Of a DNA stretch of 64,000 nucleotides, positions 24,629 through 35,916 are shown in pieces; the stretch's first letter is position 1, and each line of letters begins with the position of its first letter. The stretch is from Ananas comosus (Eukaryota; Streptophyta; Magnoliopsida; Poales; Bromeliaceae): assembly GCF_001540865.1 (NCBI RefSeq), contig NC_033639.1, positions 4,273,858 to 4,337,857 of the forward strand. The letters are read 5' to 3'. A program made the translations under genes and the position numbers. Under the pieces are notes generated by a model. It did not search any database. It was not told where the DNA came from and saw nothing but the letters and a program-made list of their open reading frames with translations.

Positions 24629-25097
24629 TGTGACACCCCAATAGTCCCACATCGGATGGAAAAGGGGTTGTCATTGGGTTTATATGAGACTTAGACACTA
24701 GTAATAATAACTGGGCTTAAGCATTTTGGGCCGGTGGTTGGGCCCAACGAGTTATTGTTGCTAGTGGGCTGGGTCGTTACATTTGGTATAAGAGCCAGTT
24801 TACCAGCTGGACATGTGTGGCGAGTCTCGGCTGAGCCAAGGTCTAGATGACGGGCTAGCGAGACGAGTCTCACATCGCCTGGTGATCTTGGGCTGTGTGT
24901 GTGATTGGACTGACGAGGACGTCAGGGCCTTAACGGGGGGAGTCTGTGACACCCCAATAGTCCCACATCGGATGGGAAAGGGGTTGTCATTGGGTTTATA
25001 TGAGACTTAGACACTAGTAATAATAACTGGGCTTAAGCATTTTGGGCCGGTGGTTGGGCCCAACGAGTTATTGTTGCTAGTGGGCTGGGTCGTTACA
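24629..25097 (+). mobile_element. TRIM (469 bp) with two 153-bp LTRs differing at one base
   Basis: LTRs at 24629-24781 and 24945-25097 begin TGTGACACCCC and end GTCGTTACA. Comparing them by eye shows a single difference (gatggaaaag against gatgggaaag), so insertion was recent. After the first LTR comes TTTGGTATAAGAGCC, matching an initiator-Met tRNA primer-binding site; before the second comes a purine tract (aacggggggagtc). Flanks CCGTA (24624-24628) and CTGTA (25098-25102) are a 5-bp target duplication with one change. There is no coding capacity, as expected for a TRIM. It sits in the Arg/Gly-tail coding part of the PMD gene. Confidence 0.92.
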
Positions 25098-25414
25098 CTG
25101 TAGATGTGGACGTGGCCGTGGCCAAGGATGTGGCCGAGGACGTCGAGGGAGAGGAAGATCAAGAGACTGATTGTATATTTTTTTTATTTTGAGAGCATTC
25201 GTTGTATAATATTATATAATACTTTATTTAGTTCATATTTGTATATTTGTCTGTGTTTTTTTTATATTTTTACCTAGTTGATTGTATCTTGTTATTCCAC
25301 TTGTGATGTTGTGTTTCTTGTTGGAATATTTGTTATCGTGAAAAAACTTGCCTCAAACTTGTTCTAACTTGTTTTTAAAATCGAGCTGAATTTATCACCT
25401 GCTGCATGTTTGCA

Positions 25415-25995
25415 CTAAAGGCGGTGAATGGTTCACCGCCTCTAGTGCAAATCCACGAAGCCCTCCACGAAGCTGCAAAAAAATGGCTATTTCCTAGACT
25501 GGGGGCTGTTTACATTAAAGGCGGTGAACTATTCACCGCCGTTAGTGTAGCACAAATAAGACGGTAAACCATTCACCGTCTTATCAGTGTTTTAGCCCGA
25601 ACTCCAGGACTTAGCCAAATTAGGCTGGGTGGGAGTTTACTCTAAAGACGGTAAATCATTGACCGTCTTATGAAGACGGTGAACAATTCACCGTCTTATA
25701 TAGGCCACAAAACCGTCGACTTTTGCGGGGATTTGCTGCGAAGGTGGTGAATGGTACACGCCTTCAGAAGGCGGTCAACCATTCACCACCTTCTCTAGGA
25801 CACCTTGGCAAAGCCGGGGTTGGGATTTGCCGAGAAGACGGTAAACTATTCACCGCCTTCTCTAGGGCACCTTCGGAAAGCAGGGGAGGGGTTTTGCTCT
25901 AAGGGAAAGCGGGGGAGCGGTTTTGCTCTAAAGGCGGTGAATGGTGGTGAACGATTCACCGCCTTATGAAGATGGTGAACGAATCACCGTCTTTG
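25415..25995. repeat. Right TIR palindrome array of MULE-1 (about ten units)
   Basis: Palindromes of the same type as the left array start near 25419, 25516, 25558, 25644, 25672, 25742, 25766, 25832, 25931 and 25966. Some are degenerate (25742) or extended (25931, with a duplicated centre). Arms again co-vary between GAC/GTC and GGC/GCC, with an exception at 25832. Between units lie short sequences such as 'ctccacgaagc' and 'tttgctctaa'. From 25171 to 25400 the sequence is AT-rich with nothing recognised. Confidence 0.88.
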
Positions 25996-26114
25996 CGAGA
26001 AAAATCTGAGGTGGCGCCGACGTGGCGAAATGAGGGTTAGTTTTACAAATAAATTTTTCAGAGGGTCATTTTGCCAATTACAAAATTTTACAGGGTTATT
26101 TTCAAAAAAAGCCC

Positions 26115-26117
26115 TGA

Positions 26118-26186
<69 letters not shown>
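26115..26186. repeat. (ATT)n microsatellite starting in the MULE-1 target duplication
   Basis: The right-hand copy of the 9-bp duplication (TGATATTAT) continues directly into about 22 ATT units. The left-hand copy at 15403-15411 has no such expansion. Confidence 0.93.
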
Positions 26187-26187
<1 letters not shown>

Positions 26188-26340
26188 AAATATTATTAGT
26201 GAACCATACACTACAAATATAAAATATTTTAACAATAAATTTTTAATTAATATTTTTATATTTATATTATTTTATTATTTTAACTATTAATTCAATAAAT
26301 TTAAATAAATATAAAAATAATTTAAATTAGTTTATATAAG

Positions 26341-26732
26341 GTTTTCTTTTTAATATTTAGCCCCTCAAACAAAAATTTTCATAAATAGTCCGATAAAATT
26401 TATATTTGCAAGATTAGTTGTATTCCCGCCACGGAAGCGCCATATAAGCGCCACGTGAGTATGGATGATGGTGCAGATTAAATTGAACATGGTGAATCAT
26501 TCACTGTGTAGGAACACGGTGAAGGATTCACCGTGTTCCATTATTTTCCTACCAAGTAATATTTAGGGTTATGGTTTAGGAAAGACACGTTAAACCATTT
26601 ACTGTGTTCAACTTAATATTGCGCTCGCGTTGCGCTTCCATAGTAGGGATAGGGCCTATCTTACAATATAAATTTTGTGGGGCTATTTGTGAAAAAGGAA
26701 AATCTAAGGGGGCTAAATGCAAAAAAAGCTCA
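26341..26732. mobile_element. Small (~390 bp) non-autonomous Mutator-like element
   Basis: Ends are inverse relatives ('atttagcccctcaaac' at the left; 'gggggctaaat' at the right; also 'ggaagcgcc' against 'gcgcttcc'). The centre has two dyads of the MULE-1 type: 'ggtgaatcattcact' near 26490 and 'cacggtgaaggattcaccgtg' near 26516. No ORF; target duplication not resolved. 26733-27578 is AT-rich with no recognised feature. Confidence 0.55.
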
Positions 26733-27578
26733 CTATGTATGATATAATTTTTTGTAAAAATTTACCAATAATTAAATCATTTTATGAACGGATGTGAAAA
26801 AAAAAATTATTAGAACGGAAACTACTAAATTATTTTTAAAAACTTTATATAAATTTAAAATTTAATAAATTTAATAGATATAGTAATTGTTAGTTATTGG
26901 TTATTTAATTTTATTTCATTAAAATTAATTATAATTATTGAATTTGGCCAAATTTTGAATAAAATTTAATAAAAATTTTGTTTAGTTAACTAAACCTAAT
27001 CATAAAAAATCAGAAATTATACAGAAATTAGTTAAAATTAAATAAATTTGAGAGATCTATTAAAAAGCATCCTAATAGTTGAAGGGGCTCTTCACATATT
27101 TTTTTACCAATACTTTTTTTTTTTTGGTGAAAATGTAAAAGGACATCCTCACCTATTGACAATTTTGATATGGACCCTTTATTTTTTCAGGCCATTATAA
27201 AAAAGATCCCTAGTTATTTTTTTTCCATACAAATTCAACTTTAATTTTTAATATAAATTATTATCTTACTTAAATTAAATTTTTATTAATGTACTAACAC
27301 TATTAACTATTAGCTATTAAATTATATAATTTTATTTTACAAATTTGGTAAAGTTCCTAAGAAATTCTTAGAATCTCTAATTTAATTAATTCCAATAATT
27401 CAATTCCAAGAAAAGATAAAAATTTAATAAATCTAAACAATAATTTAAGGCTAAATTGCAAAAAATGCTCTACCACTTTATCTCTCGCCTCAATAATCCC
27501 CGCACTAAAAATTACACAAATTACTCTCCTATATTTTGCCATTATTTCAAAAAAGCTATAAAATTTTTTAAAAATAAN

Positions 27579-28763
27579 GGCCCCGCTGTTTGCTGTTCGG
27601 CTTTAAGACTTTAATACAATTTCTCAAGATAAATGACAAAAACTGCACTCCCCGCAACAGGGATAATAGTGCAACGCGAAAAAGCAATGCCAGAAAAAAT
27701 GGTGCAACTGCCCTTCTAACATGCAACGTAGGGTAAAAGACTACAACTGTGATTGTAATAGTGCAATGTGGTCGACAGAATAGTTCAATGGTTTTAGGAA
27801 GCGGAGGCGTCGGAGAAGAGACCGAACAGCAAACACTAGGTGCGGAGTAGGAGGAGGCTCCACCACCTCTTTATTGCCGCCGCCGCCGTGGCGCTTCACC
27901 TCCGCGCACCAGGGATAATAGTGCAAGGCGAAGGTTCTACGGCAGGAGAAATAGTGGAACGAACCTTCTAACATGCAACCGTAGCCTCGTTCTAGTGCAA
28001 CCTCTCCATAACCAATCAAAATTTTACTTATTTTATTTCATAATGTAATCTTAAGCTAATAGTAAAAATGAAAGGACATGGGGGCCGTCGATAATACCGG
28101 GGCGGAGTGGGAGGAGGCTCCACGATGTCTTTATCGCCGCCGCCGCCGTGTCGACTTCACCTCCGCGCGCCAGGGATAATAGTGCAACGCGAAGGTTCTA
28201 TGGTAGGAGAAATGGTGCAACGGCCCTTCTAACAATGCATCCGTAGCATCGTTCTAGTGCAATCTCTCCATAACCATTCAAAATTTTACTTATTTTATTT
28301 CATAATGTAATCATAAGCTAATAGTGCAAATGAAAGGGCATGGGGGTCGTCGAAAATACCGGGGCGGAGTGGGAGAAGGCTCCACCACCTCTTTATCGCC
28401 GCCGCCACCATGTCGACTTCACCTCCACGCGCCAGGGATAATAGTGCAAGGCGAAGGTTTTACGGCAGGAGAAATGGTGCAACGACCCTTCTAACAGTGC
28501 ATCCGTAGCATCGTTCCAGTGCAACCTCCCCATAACCATTCAAAATTTTACTTATTTTATTTCATAATATAATCATAAGCTAATAGTGCAAATGAAAGGG
28601 CATGGGGGCCGTCGAAAATACCAGGGCGGAGTGGGAGGAGGCTCCACCACCACTTCATCCCCGCCGCCGCCATGTCGCTTCACCTCCGCGGGCCAGGGAT
28701 AATAGTGCAACGCGAAGGTTCTACGGCAGGATAATGGTGCAACAACCAGTCTAACAGTGCATC
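27579..28763. repeat. Left terminal region of MULE-2 with three 260-bp tandem units
   Basis: After the terminal ~440 bp, 260-bp units repeat with 'ggggcggagtgggaggaggc' landmarks at about 28098, 28359 and 28619. Each contains a GCC-rich block (gccgccgccgcc), 'agggataatagtgcaa', 'gaaatggtgcaac' and 'cataatgtaatc'. The third unit is cut by the solo LTR at 28764 and resumes at 31543. ORFs in this region are by-products of the GCC tracts. Confidence 0.85.
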
Positions 28764-31537
28764 TGTCACGCCCCGAGACCGGCACCAATTTGGCCCGACC
28801 CGAGCACGTCAAACAGACGCCGAACGGACAGAGTTTCCCCTGTCCGCCCAAGGCTCATCACATGTACAAAATTCAAACAAGAATTGCACTAGCGGAAACA
28901 TACACAAACGGCTTACACGAGGGTAAGCAAAAGCCATTAGTGAAAGAAAAAGGAAAACTAAACATTCACTTGTACTATGATTCAGTTTTGATCATATACA
29001 TTGCATTCATCTTGTTCATTTTCGAATTCCTTACATTTCCTTACATCATTTCATCATTTCTTTCTTACATCACGTTTACCTCAAAACAAGCTTTACATTC
29101 TTTCTTTACATCACTAATCATCAAGTACAAAAGATGATAAAAGGGTGTCTACTAACAAAATGTAACCCAACATTGGTGGCCTTTGACTACGGTGCGATAC
29201 CTTTACCGCGGTCGCTCGCCGGCTCACTCGGTCCCGGCTCTGTGGAAATAGTGGGGTGAGAACTACAACAAAGTTCCCAGTGGGTTCGGCCTCAACATCA
29301 CCGACTTTCCCACTAGGACTAACTCAGGCATAATAGAAAGGATAAGCTGAAATATAGTAACCAATCTACAACATGATGCTAATATGCCTGAACAAAATCA
29401 AGGAATATGCTCAACATTAAACAGATGCAGATTATGCAAGTTCTTTCGTTCTTTACACTTTACACTTTACACTTTGTTCTTTGCTCTTTGTTCTTTACTC
29501 TTTAATCTCAAGGCTAACCCGGGGGTTTCGCCACATTAACTTGCTTCACATTAAGTCCATCATCGCAGGAACTCACCCGCTAGGACCGTCCTTACGGGTT
29601 TACTCCAACACGGATGCATAACTCCGGAGCGCATCGCCGAGGGGAAGCGACCGGCCTCGAGACGTCGAACTAATAGCAAGCATGATCATATCCTTACTGC
29701 AAATGATTTTAATAAGTTCAATCTTGACTTTACACTAGCTTTAGTGTTCATTATACTCATTTATGTTGGCAAATCATGCAATCACGAATTCTTTCGTTTT
29801 TTTATTTTGCTAACTCTAGCAATTTATTCTTTACATCTTTCTGTTTTGGCCCTACTCCTAGCACTTCGTCGTTCTATTATTTCCCACACTCTACTTTTAA
29901 CCTTAAAAACATAGTCTTTTTATCATTTCCTTTACATTGCGTTTTGGTTCGTTTGCACTCACACGTACTCTAGTGTTCTCTTTACTTTACATTTTAATGG
30001 CCACTCGATTCATACTGTCATTTGCACTCTGTTCGATTTTGCTCACTTTGGAAGTACTCCATTCTTTCTCTATGCATACAGTCTAGTGTTTTGGACATTA
30101 TTAGGTGTCGTAACCATTCATTATGCAAGTTAGTGTCACAATCATGCAATTCATACATTTCATCCTTACTTACCATAAAATGCATGCAACAGTATATAGA
30201 AAATGATGCTCAAAGAATGGACACATTAAGGATGAGAGAATTTCAATCGAGTTTTGAAAAAGCTCCCCTGATGATAGGTCTTATTTAGGTGCTCGGTGTT
30301 TCTTGGTGATTTTTATGAACAGTCATATTGTTTCTGTTACCATAACAGGCAAAACACGAACTTTTTAGGTTCCCATTTTGCCCTTACTTGCTTTGACTTT
30401 CGTTAAAGTTTATAAAGTTCCCTTAGACGCCAACCAGAGCCGTCGGAAATAACCCCCAATCTAGATTGTTGTAAGCTGTGCAATTGTCAACTTAGAAATC
30501 CCCATGAGCACAAAATGCTTTCATTTGGGTCGGCCCTAGTCCAATGTAAATCAAAAGACTAGGGGATCAATTGATCTCATTGGGAAGCAAAGTAGCTTAT
30601 GTACACTCTAATTATTCCATTAAACCCAATTATTAGGCCTTTCAAAACCTAGTTAGTTGGATATTCACCATAGAGGTGGGTTGAAGCTCACCTTGAGCTC
30701 AACCATGGTTTTGATCTTTCTAAAGAAGCAAAAGAAAGCTTAATACTCTTAAAAACTCACATAAAAACAATTCTAGGCTTACCCAAACCCTAGTTTGGAG
30801 AATCATCGAAAGGGGCAAAGCTTACCTCAAGCTTGCCTAACTTGACTAAGAGAGAAGAAGATGAAGCTACCTTTTGATAGAATGATGTTTCAACTTCTCT
30901 TTGATCTGTTTTTCACTTCTCGTTCTCTCGTCCTTCCTTACCTTCTTTTCTTCTTTCTCTTCTCTACCTTTGATATTCTTGTGAGAGAGGGAGAGAAGAG
31001 AGTGTGAGAGGGTGAGAATGAGAGAAATGTCTCATTTACCCCAATACTATACTCAATGGGTTGCAAAATTGCAGCTAAACCCCTCAACTTTCACTTTAAT
31101 ACACTGCCCGAACTGGGCAGTTCGCGCAGGCAGGGACCGGTCTCTCCCTTTAGGGACCGGTTCCCGAACGTTGTCCCAGCACAGCCAGAGCTGCTGCGCG
31201 CAGTGCAACCGGTCTCTCTCTGTGGGACCGGTCTCTCGGGGACCGGTCTCTCAGGCAGGGACCGGTTCCCGAGAGCTACTTTCTCAGGACTTAGCCGATT
31301 TTCCGGCTGTCTCATTTCATACGCATTCGGGGACCGGTCTCTCCCACTAGGGACCGGTCCCCGAGAGCTGAAAATCTGCAGTTTTGCAGAATTTGATTCT
31401 TTAGCTCTCGAAAACCTTCCACAACTCACTTTTGATCATTTTTAACACCTTCGGACTTTCCGAAGTGTGCCATCCTCGCACTTTGGTCAATTTGACTAAA
31501 GTTCGACATTTATTTTCCGAATTTTCGGTATATTACA
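28764..31537 (-). mobile_element. Solo LTR (2,774 bp) in the left end of MULE-2
   Basis: Plus-strand ends TGTCACGCCCCGAG and ATATTACA; flanks GCATC (28759-28763) and ACATC (31538-31542), a 5-bp target duplication with one change. Sense strand is minus. It has an ACCGGT array at 31125-31370 and purine/pyrimidine-rich DNA at about 30835-31025. It is a close relative of the oppositely oriented LTR at 33250-35916 (shared 'gccttgagattaaagaa' and 'accatggttgagctcaaggt' segments in inverse orientation). Confidence 0.88.
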
Positions 31538-31542
31538 ACATC

Positions 31543-32395
31543 CGTAGCCTCGTTCCAGTGGAACATCTCGATAACCAGTCAAAATTTTACATTAGGAAGC
31601 TTTCATGCACTCTTTTACCGCATTTTGTATTATCGTCAAAGTCAATGAATATTTTTATACTATATTAATAAAGAGATCCCTTTCTTTACATTGTTACGTC
31701 GTGGATCTAAATACATCTGTATAATTTATTATTTTGTTGCACTGCGTTGAGCATTATTACACTATTACAGCTAATTTTGCACTATTACTTCCGTCCAATA
31801 TGCCATTCTTTGGCTATTTAACACGATTAAAAAGTGCAACGCATTGTAAACGAGCTCAACCATGTTCATTTAAGTGCAATAATATCGTAGTAATCGTTCA
31901 ATAGTTTAAAGTAATGGTGGAACGACTCAAACCTTTTATACAGTGCAACCTTTCCCGAGGAAACTTCGTTGTGTCCGCCGGTGTCCCTTCGCCTCACTTA
32001 CCGGCCACCGCCATCTTCGCTCACCCACTCGAGTATAACGTTCACATCAATGTACTTACACTGTCGCAATATTTAATGCGACTGGCGTGTGAAACGCTAT
32101 TCGCCATTGCCGGTGTTTGCTGTTTGTTTCTCGCTATTGTCTGTTTGTAGTGCTTACGTTTTATGTTTTGTATGGATTCTTACGCTGTTTTCTGAATAGG
32201 TTGGCCCATACTAGCATCCCACTAACTTTCAAACTGCTGTCGCTCCCCATTACCCTATTCTAAACCTTCACTGCGAAGCAAACTGCCTTGCAACCCCCAT
32301 ATTTCCTAGCAACCGCATTGCTCTTTGTGACCACCATCTTCTGCTTCGAATCCCATCGGTCAAGAAACGACCTATCTAAATCTACGTAGCTTGTA
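31543..32395. other. Leader region of the MULE-2 protease gene
   Basis: Remainder of the third 260-bp unit, then 'gagatccctttctttacat' (about 31673; a direct-orientation match lies at about 48115), several TAGTGCAA/TTGCACTA motifs (31735-31950), and a border block 31970-32150 containing 'gccggtgtcccttcgcctca', 'tttaatgcgactgg', 'cgctattcgcca' and 'gtgtttgctgtt' that recurs in inverse orientation at 46975-47130. No ORF. Confidence 0.7.
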
Positions 32396-33249
32396 ATGGC
32401 GTCGAAGTCGTCGCATTCTACTGATTCATTGGCTTCCGGCGGCCGCAAGGCACCTTCGCGGCCGGTTGCCGGCGGCCCCGCCGATAGATTCATTGTGAAT
32501 TCGCGGTGTTTCGTCGGAGCATACAGGAAGACTTATGCATCTGTCGTGAAGCCGCATCATCTCCCCGTTATCCAACGGACGGTATTCGGTAATATCTTAC
32601 ACTTCCCCGACATCACCTCAGATAGGCCCATGCTGGAGTTAATCCTCCGACATTGGAAGGAGGGTGTAGAATTCGAAATAGGCCCTCAAGTTATACGCTT
32701 CACAGCCAAGGAGGTGGCAGTTCTTCTTGGATTACCCCTGTCGAGCCAGGCTCTAGACCTAACCCTCAATTTAGGGTCGGATATTCATAATCAGTTTCTT
32801 GAGAGAAAGAAGGTCGACCGCAAGAACCTGGAGGTGATGTTAAAGGAGATGTCAAATAAGCAGGGTGAAGAGGACATTACCGACTTCGTCAAATTACTTA
32901 TTGTTTATTTTTTTTGTTGTATTCTTTTCACCAATACCAATAATCTCTGCCCCGAAAGACTGGTGGGGCTTGTAGATGATCTCCCCACACTGTCACGGTA
33001 CAATTGGCTGGAAGCAGTACACCGGCTTATAATTGACAGCCTATGCTCCGCCGCGGCCAAATTGCAAGCTAATTCGAAGCGGGTAGGATACGTTCTTGGA
33101 TGCACCCCGCTTCTCCTAGTAAGTGTATATTGTTCAAGTAATCGTGCAAGATAATTATTATGTGTTTTCAATCGTTCATGCGTGTACAGATTTGTAGTGT
33201 AATCGTGCGAAAATAATCTATTGTATGCTTAAATCTAGTAACTGTGTAA

Positions 33250-35916
33250 TGTAATATACCGAAAATTCGGAAAATAAATATCGAACTTTAGTCAAATTGA
33301 CCAAAGTGCGAGGACGGTACACTTCGGAAAGTCCGGAGGTATTAAAACGATCAAAAGTGTGTTGTGGAAGGTTTTCGAGAGCTAAAGAATCAAATCCTGC
33401 AAAACTGCAGATTTTCAGCTCTCGGGGACCGGTCCCTGGTGGGAGAGACCGGTCCCCGAACGCGTATGAAATGAGACAGCCGAAAAATCGGCTAAGTCCT
33501 GAGAAAGTAGCTCTCGGGAACCGGTCCTTGTCCGAGAGACAGGTCCCCGAGAGACCGGTCCCCCAAAGAGAGACCGGTTGCCCTGCGCGCAGCAACTCTG
33601 GCTGCGCGGAGAGAGCCTTCGGGAACCGGTCCCTGAAGGAGAGACCGGTCCCCGAGCCCGAAATCTGCCCAGTCCAGGCAGTTGAATAAGATGAAAGTTG
33701 AGGGGTTTATTTGCATTTTTGCAACCTATGGGTTATGTAGAGGGCTGAGAGAGCCTTTTCTCTCATTCTCTCCCTCACACACACTCCCTTCTCTCCCTCT
33801 CTCTCTCTAGAAGACAAAGGAGAAGAGAACAAAGAAAGAAAAGAAGGAAAAGAAGACAAAGAAGGTGAAGAAGAAGCTTTTGGAGCAAAGAGGCTTCATC
33901 TCCTTCTTCTCTAGTGCAAGAAAATGAAGCTTACAAGGTAAGCTTTGAACCCTAATGTAGTAAAACCCTAGAAATGGGTTTGAATGAACCTAGAAATGGT
34001 TTCTAATGGAATATCTAGTAGTTTGAAGCTTTCTTTTTGCTTCTTTAGAGATCAAAACCATGGTTGAGCTCAAGGTGAGCTTCAACCCACCTCTAATGGT
34101 GAAATCTAATCTAGGATTTTGGAAAGCCTAAGAATGGTTCTAATGGACTATTTAGAGTATATTGAAGCTACTTTTGCTTCCCAATGAGATCAAACCCTAG
34201 GTTTTGATATACATGGGAGCTAGGGCACCCAAATTGGGGCTTTTGCTCATGAGGGTTTCTAAGTGCAATTGGCCCTCTAGAAATCTAATTGGGGGTATTT
34301 CCGACGCGTTGGTGCGTTCGAATTAACGTTACGAAAAGTCTATAGAAAGATATGGGCAAAATAGCCTAAGTTGGCTTCGTTTTGCCGCAGGTGAAGAACG
34401 AGGAGCCTATAAATCCCAAGAAAATCGTCGGAGCACCTAAATAGACCTACGAGGTGGGTGGTGCTTCTCAAACTCATTGAACTTCTCTCTATGCCTAATG
34501 TGTCATTCATTGAGCATGTGTATATATATTGTTGCATGCATTTTAGGTAAAGTAATGATGAAAATGTGATGTTGCATGATTGTGAGTACAACTTGCATAA
34601 TATGATGAATAAGAACTATGTAAATGTCAAAAACCCTATGTGTATGCATGAGAGAAAAGTGAGCACCCAAGGTGAGCAAAAGAACAGAGTGACACAATGA
34701 CATAGATCGAGTGGCATTTGATAAAGTTAAAGTGAAATGACACTAGAGATAGTGTGAGGTAAAGAACCAATGTAATGTAAAGAATGACGAAAATGACAAT
34801 ATGTATAAAGTTAAAGTAAAGTGGGGCAATAAGAACAAGAAATGTAAAGAACAAGAATGTTAAAGATGGCAAAAGTAAAAGAAAAGTAAAGAACAATGAT
34901 TGCTAGAGTTAGCAACATAAAGTGATGAAAGAACACTAGAGCTAGTGTAAAGTCAAGATTGAACTTATAAATCCTTTGAGTTAAGGATATGATCATACTT
35001 GCTATGAGTTCCGTGCTCGAGGGCGGTCGCTCCCCCTCGGGCGATGCGCTCCGGAGTTATGCATCACGGGTTGGAGTAAACCCGAAGGACGGTCCTAGCG
35101 GGTGAGTTCCTGCGATGATGGACTTAATGTGAAGCAAGTTAATGTGGCGAAACCCCCGGGTTAGCCTTGAGATTAAAGAATAAAGAACAAAGAGCAAAGA
35201 ACAAAGAACAAAGTGTAAAGATAAAGAACGAAAGAATTTGCATAATCTGCATATGTTAATGTTGAGCATATTCCTTGCTTTTGTTCAGGCATATTAGCAT
35301 CATGTTGTAGATTGGTTACTATATTTCAGCTTATCCTTTCTATTATGCCTGAGTTAGTCCTAGTGGGAAAGTCGGTGATGTTGAGGCCGAACCCACTGGG
35401 AACTTTGTTGTAGTTCTCACCCCACTATTTCCACAGAGCCGGGACCGAGTGAGCCGGCGAGCGACCGAGGTAAAGGTATCGCGCCTTAGACAGAGGCCAC
35501 CAGAATTGAGTTGGGTTTGCATTTTGATAGTGGCTACCCTATGTTCATCTTCTGTACGTGATGATTAGTAATGTAAAGAAAAGAATGTAATGTGTATTTT
35601 GAGGTAAATGTGATGTAAGAAAGAAATGATGAAATGATGTAATGAAACGCAAAGAATCCTAAATGTAAGAAATGGATGCAATGTATATGATCTAAAATGA
35701 ATCATATTACTTGTGTAGAAGTTTAGTTTTCCTATCTTTCACTAATGGCTATTGCTTACCCTCGTGTAAGCCGTTTATGTATGTTTCCGCTAGTGCATTT
35801 CTCGTTGAATTTGTACGTGTGATGAGCCTTGGGCGGATAGGGGAAACTCTGTCCGTTCGGCGTCTGTTTGACGTGCTCGGGTCGGGCCAAATTGGTATCG
35901 GTCCCGGGGCGTGACA
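33250..35916 (+). mobile_element. Solo LTR (2,667 bp) in intron 1 of the MULE-2 protease gene
   Basis: Begins TGTAATATACCG and ends GGGGCGTGACA, flanked on both sides by the direct repeat GTGTAA (33244-33249 and 35917-35922). Sense strand is plus. ACCGGT array at 33425-33655, then GA-rich DNA (33780-33880) and CT-type pairs. Opposite in orientation to, and closely similar to, the LTR at 28764-31537. Confidence 0.88.

Larger units (their letters stand above)
19747..25170 (+). pseudogene. Plant mobile domain (PMD) gene of MULE-1, split by two insertions and decayed
   Basis: PMD proteins include the Arabidopsis MAIN/MAIL1 silencing factors, and the domain is also carried by MULEs. Exon 1 is 19747-19836; exon 2 starts 19922 and runs to 20303, then resumes at 22849 after the solo LTR, to 23108. 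Removing the LTR and one target duplication restores the frame. Motifs: LDLLRQSGFYYISRL; FHFRHGEMMITLQDVAVISDL; GVHLKWLPFIADF; ALAYLYRAL; then an exon from 23194 with IWAWDHLHVGPP and later VPDRVLRQFG. The exon junction near 23250-23358 is uncertain. Stops: TAG 23540 (at an expected Trp), TGA 23609, TGA 23790, plus a frame slip near 23745. The C terminus (25100-25170) encodes an Arg/Gly-rich tail interrupted by the TRIM. No function is likely in this copy. Confidence 0.85.
15412..26114 (+). mobile_element. MULE-1: Mutator-like element with transposase and PMD gene, 9-bp target duplication
   Basis: Begins gggtttttttt and ends aaaaaaagccc, bounded by an exact 9-bp direct repeat TGATATTAT (15403-15411 and 26115-26123), the Mutator hallmark. 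The outer ~105 bases of the two ends are inverse copies ('gaaaataac', 'ctgaaaaatttattt.taaaa.taaccct', then 'ggcg.cacct'); the left copy differs mostly by C-to-T type changes. Inside each end lies an array of palindromes. Gene order on the plus strand: transposase (16643-19631), then PMD gene (19747-25170). Later insertions: solo LTR 20304-22843 and TRIM 24629-25097, so the original element was about 7.7 kb. Both genes carry stops, so this copy is not autonomous now. Confidence 0.93.

Noticed and set aside
24629..25097. Cassandra-type TRIM carrying 5S rRNA promoter sequence
   Set aside because: No 5S-like A-box/C-box sequence was recognised within the 153-bp LTRs.
25984..26235. Poly-asparagine ORF
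   Set aside because: Antisense translation of the (ATT)n microsatellite.
28573..28851. Repeated ORF with 'CRRTFALHYYPW' seen at 27741, 28573 and 49165
   Set aside because: It is the translation of the terminal repeat of MULE-2 itself and is present in both orientations; no independent sign of coding.
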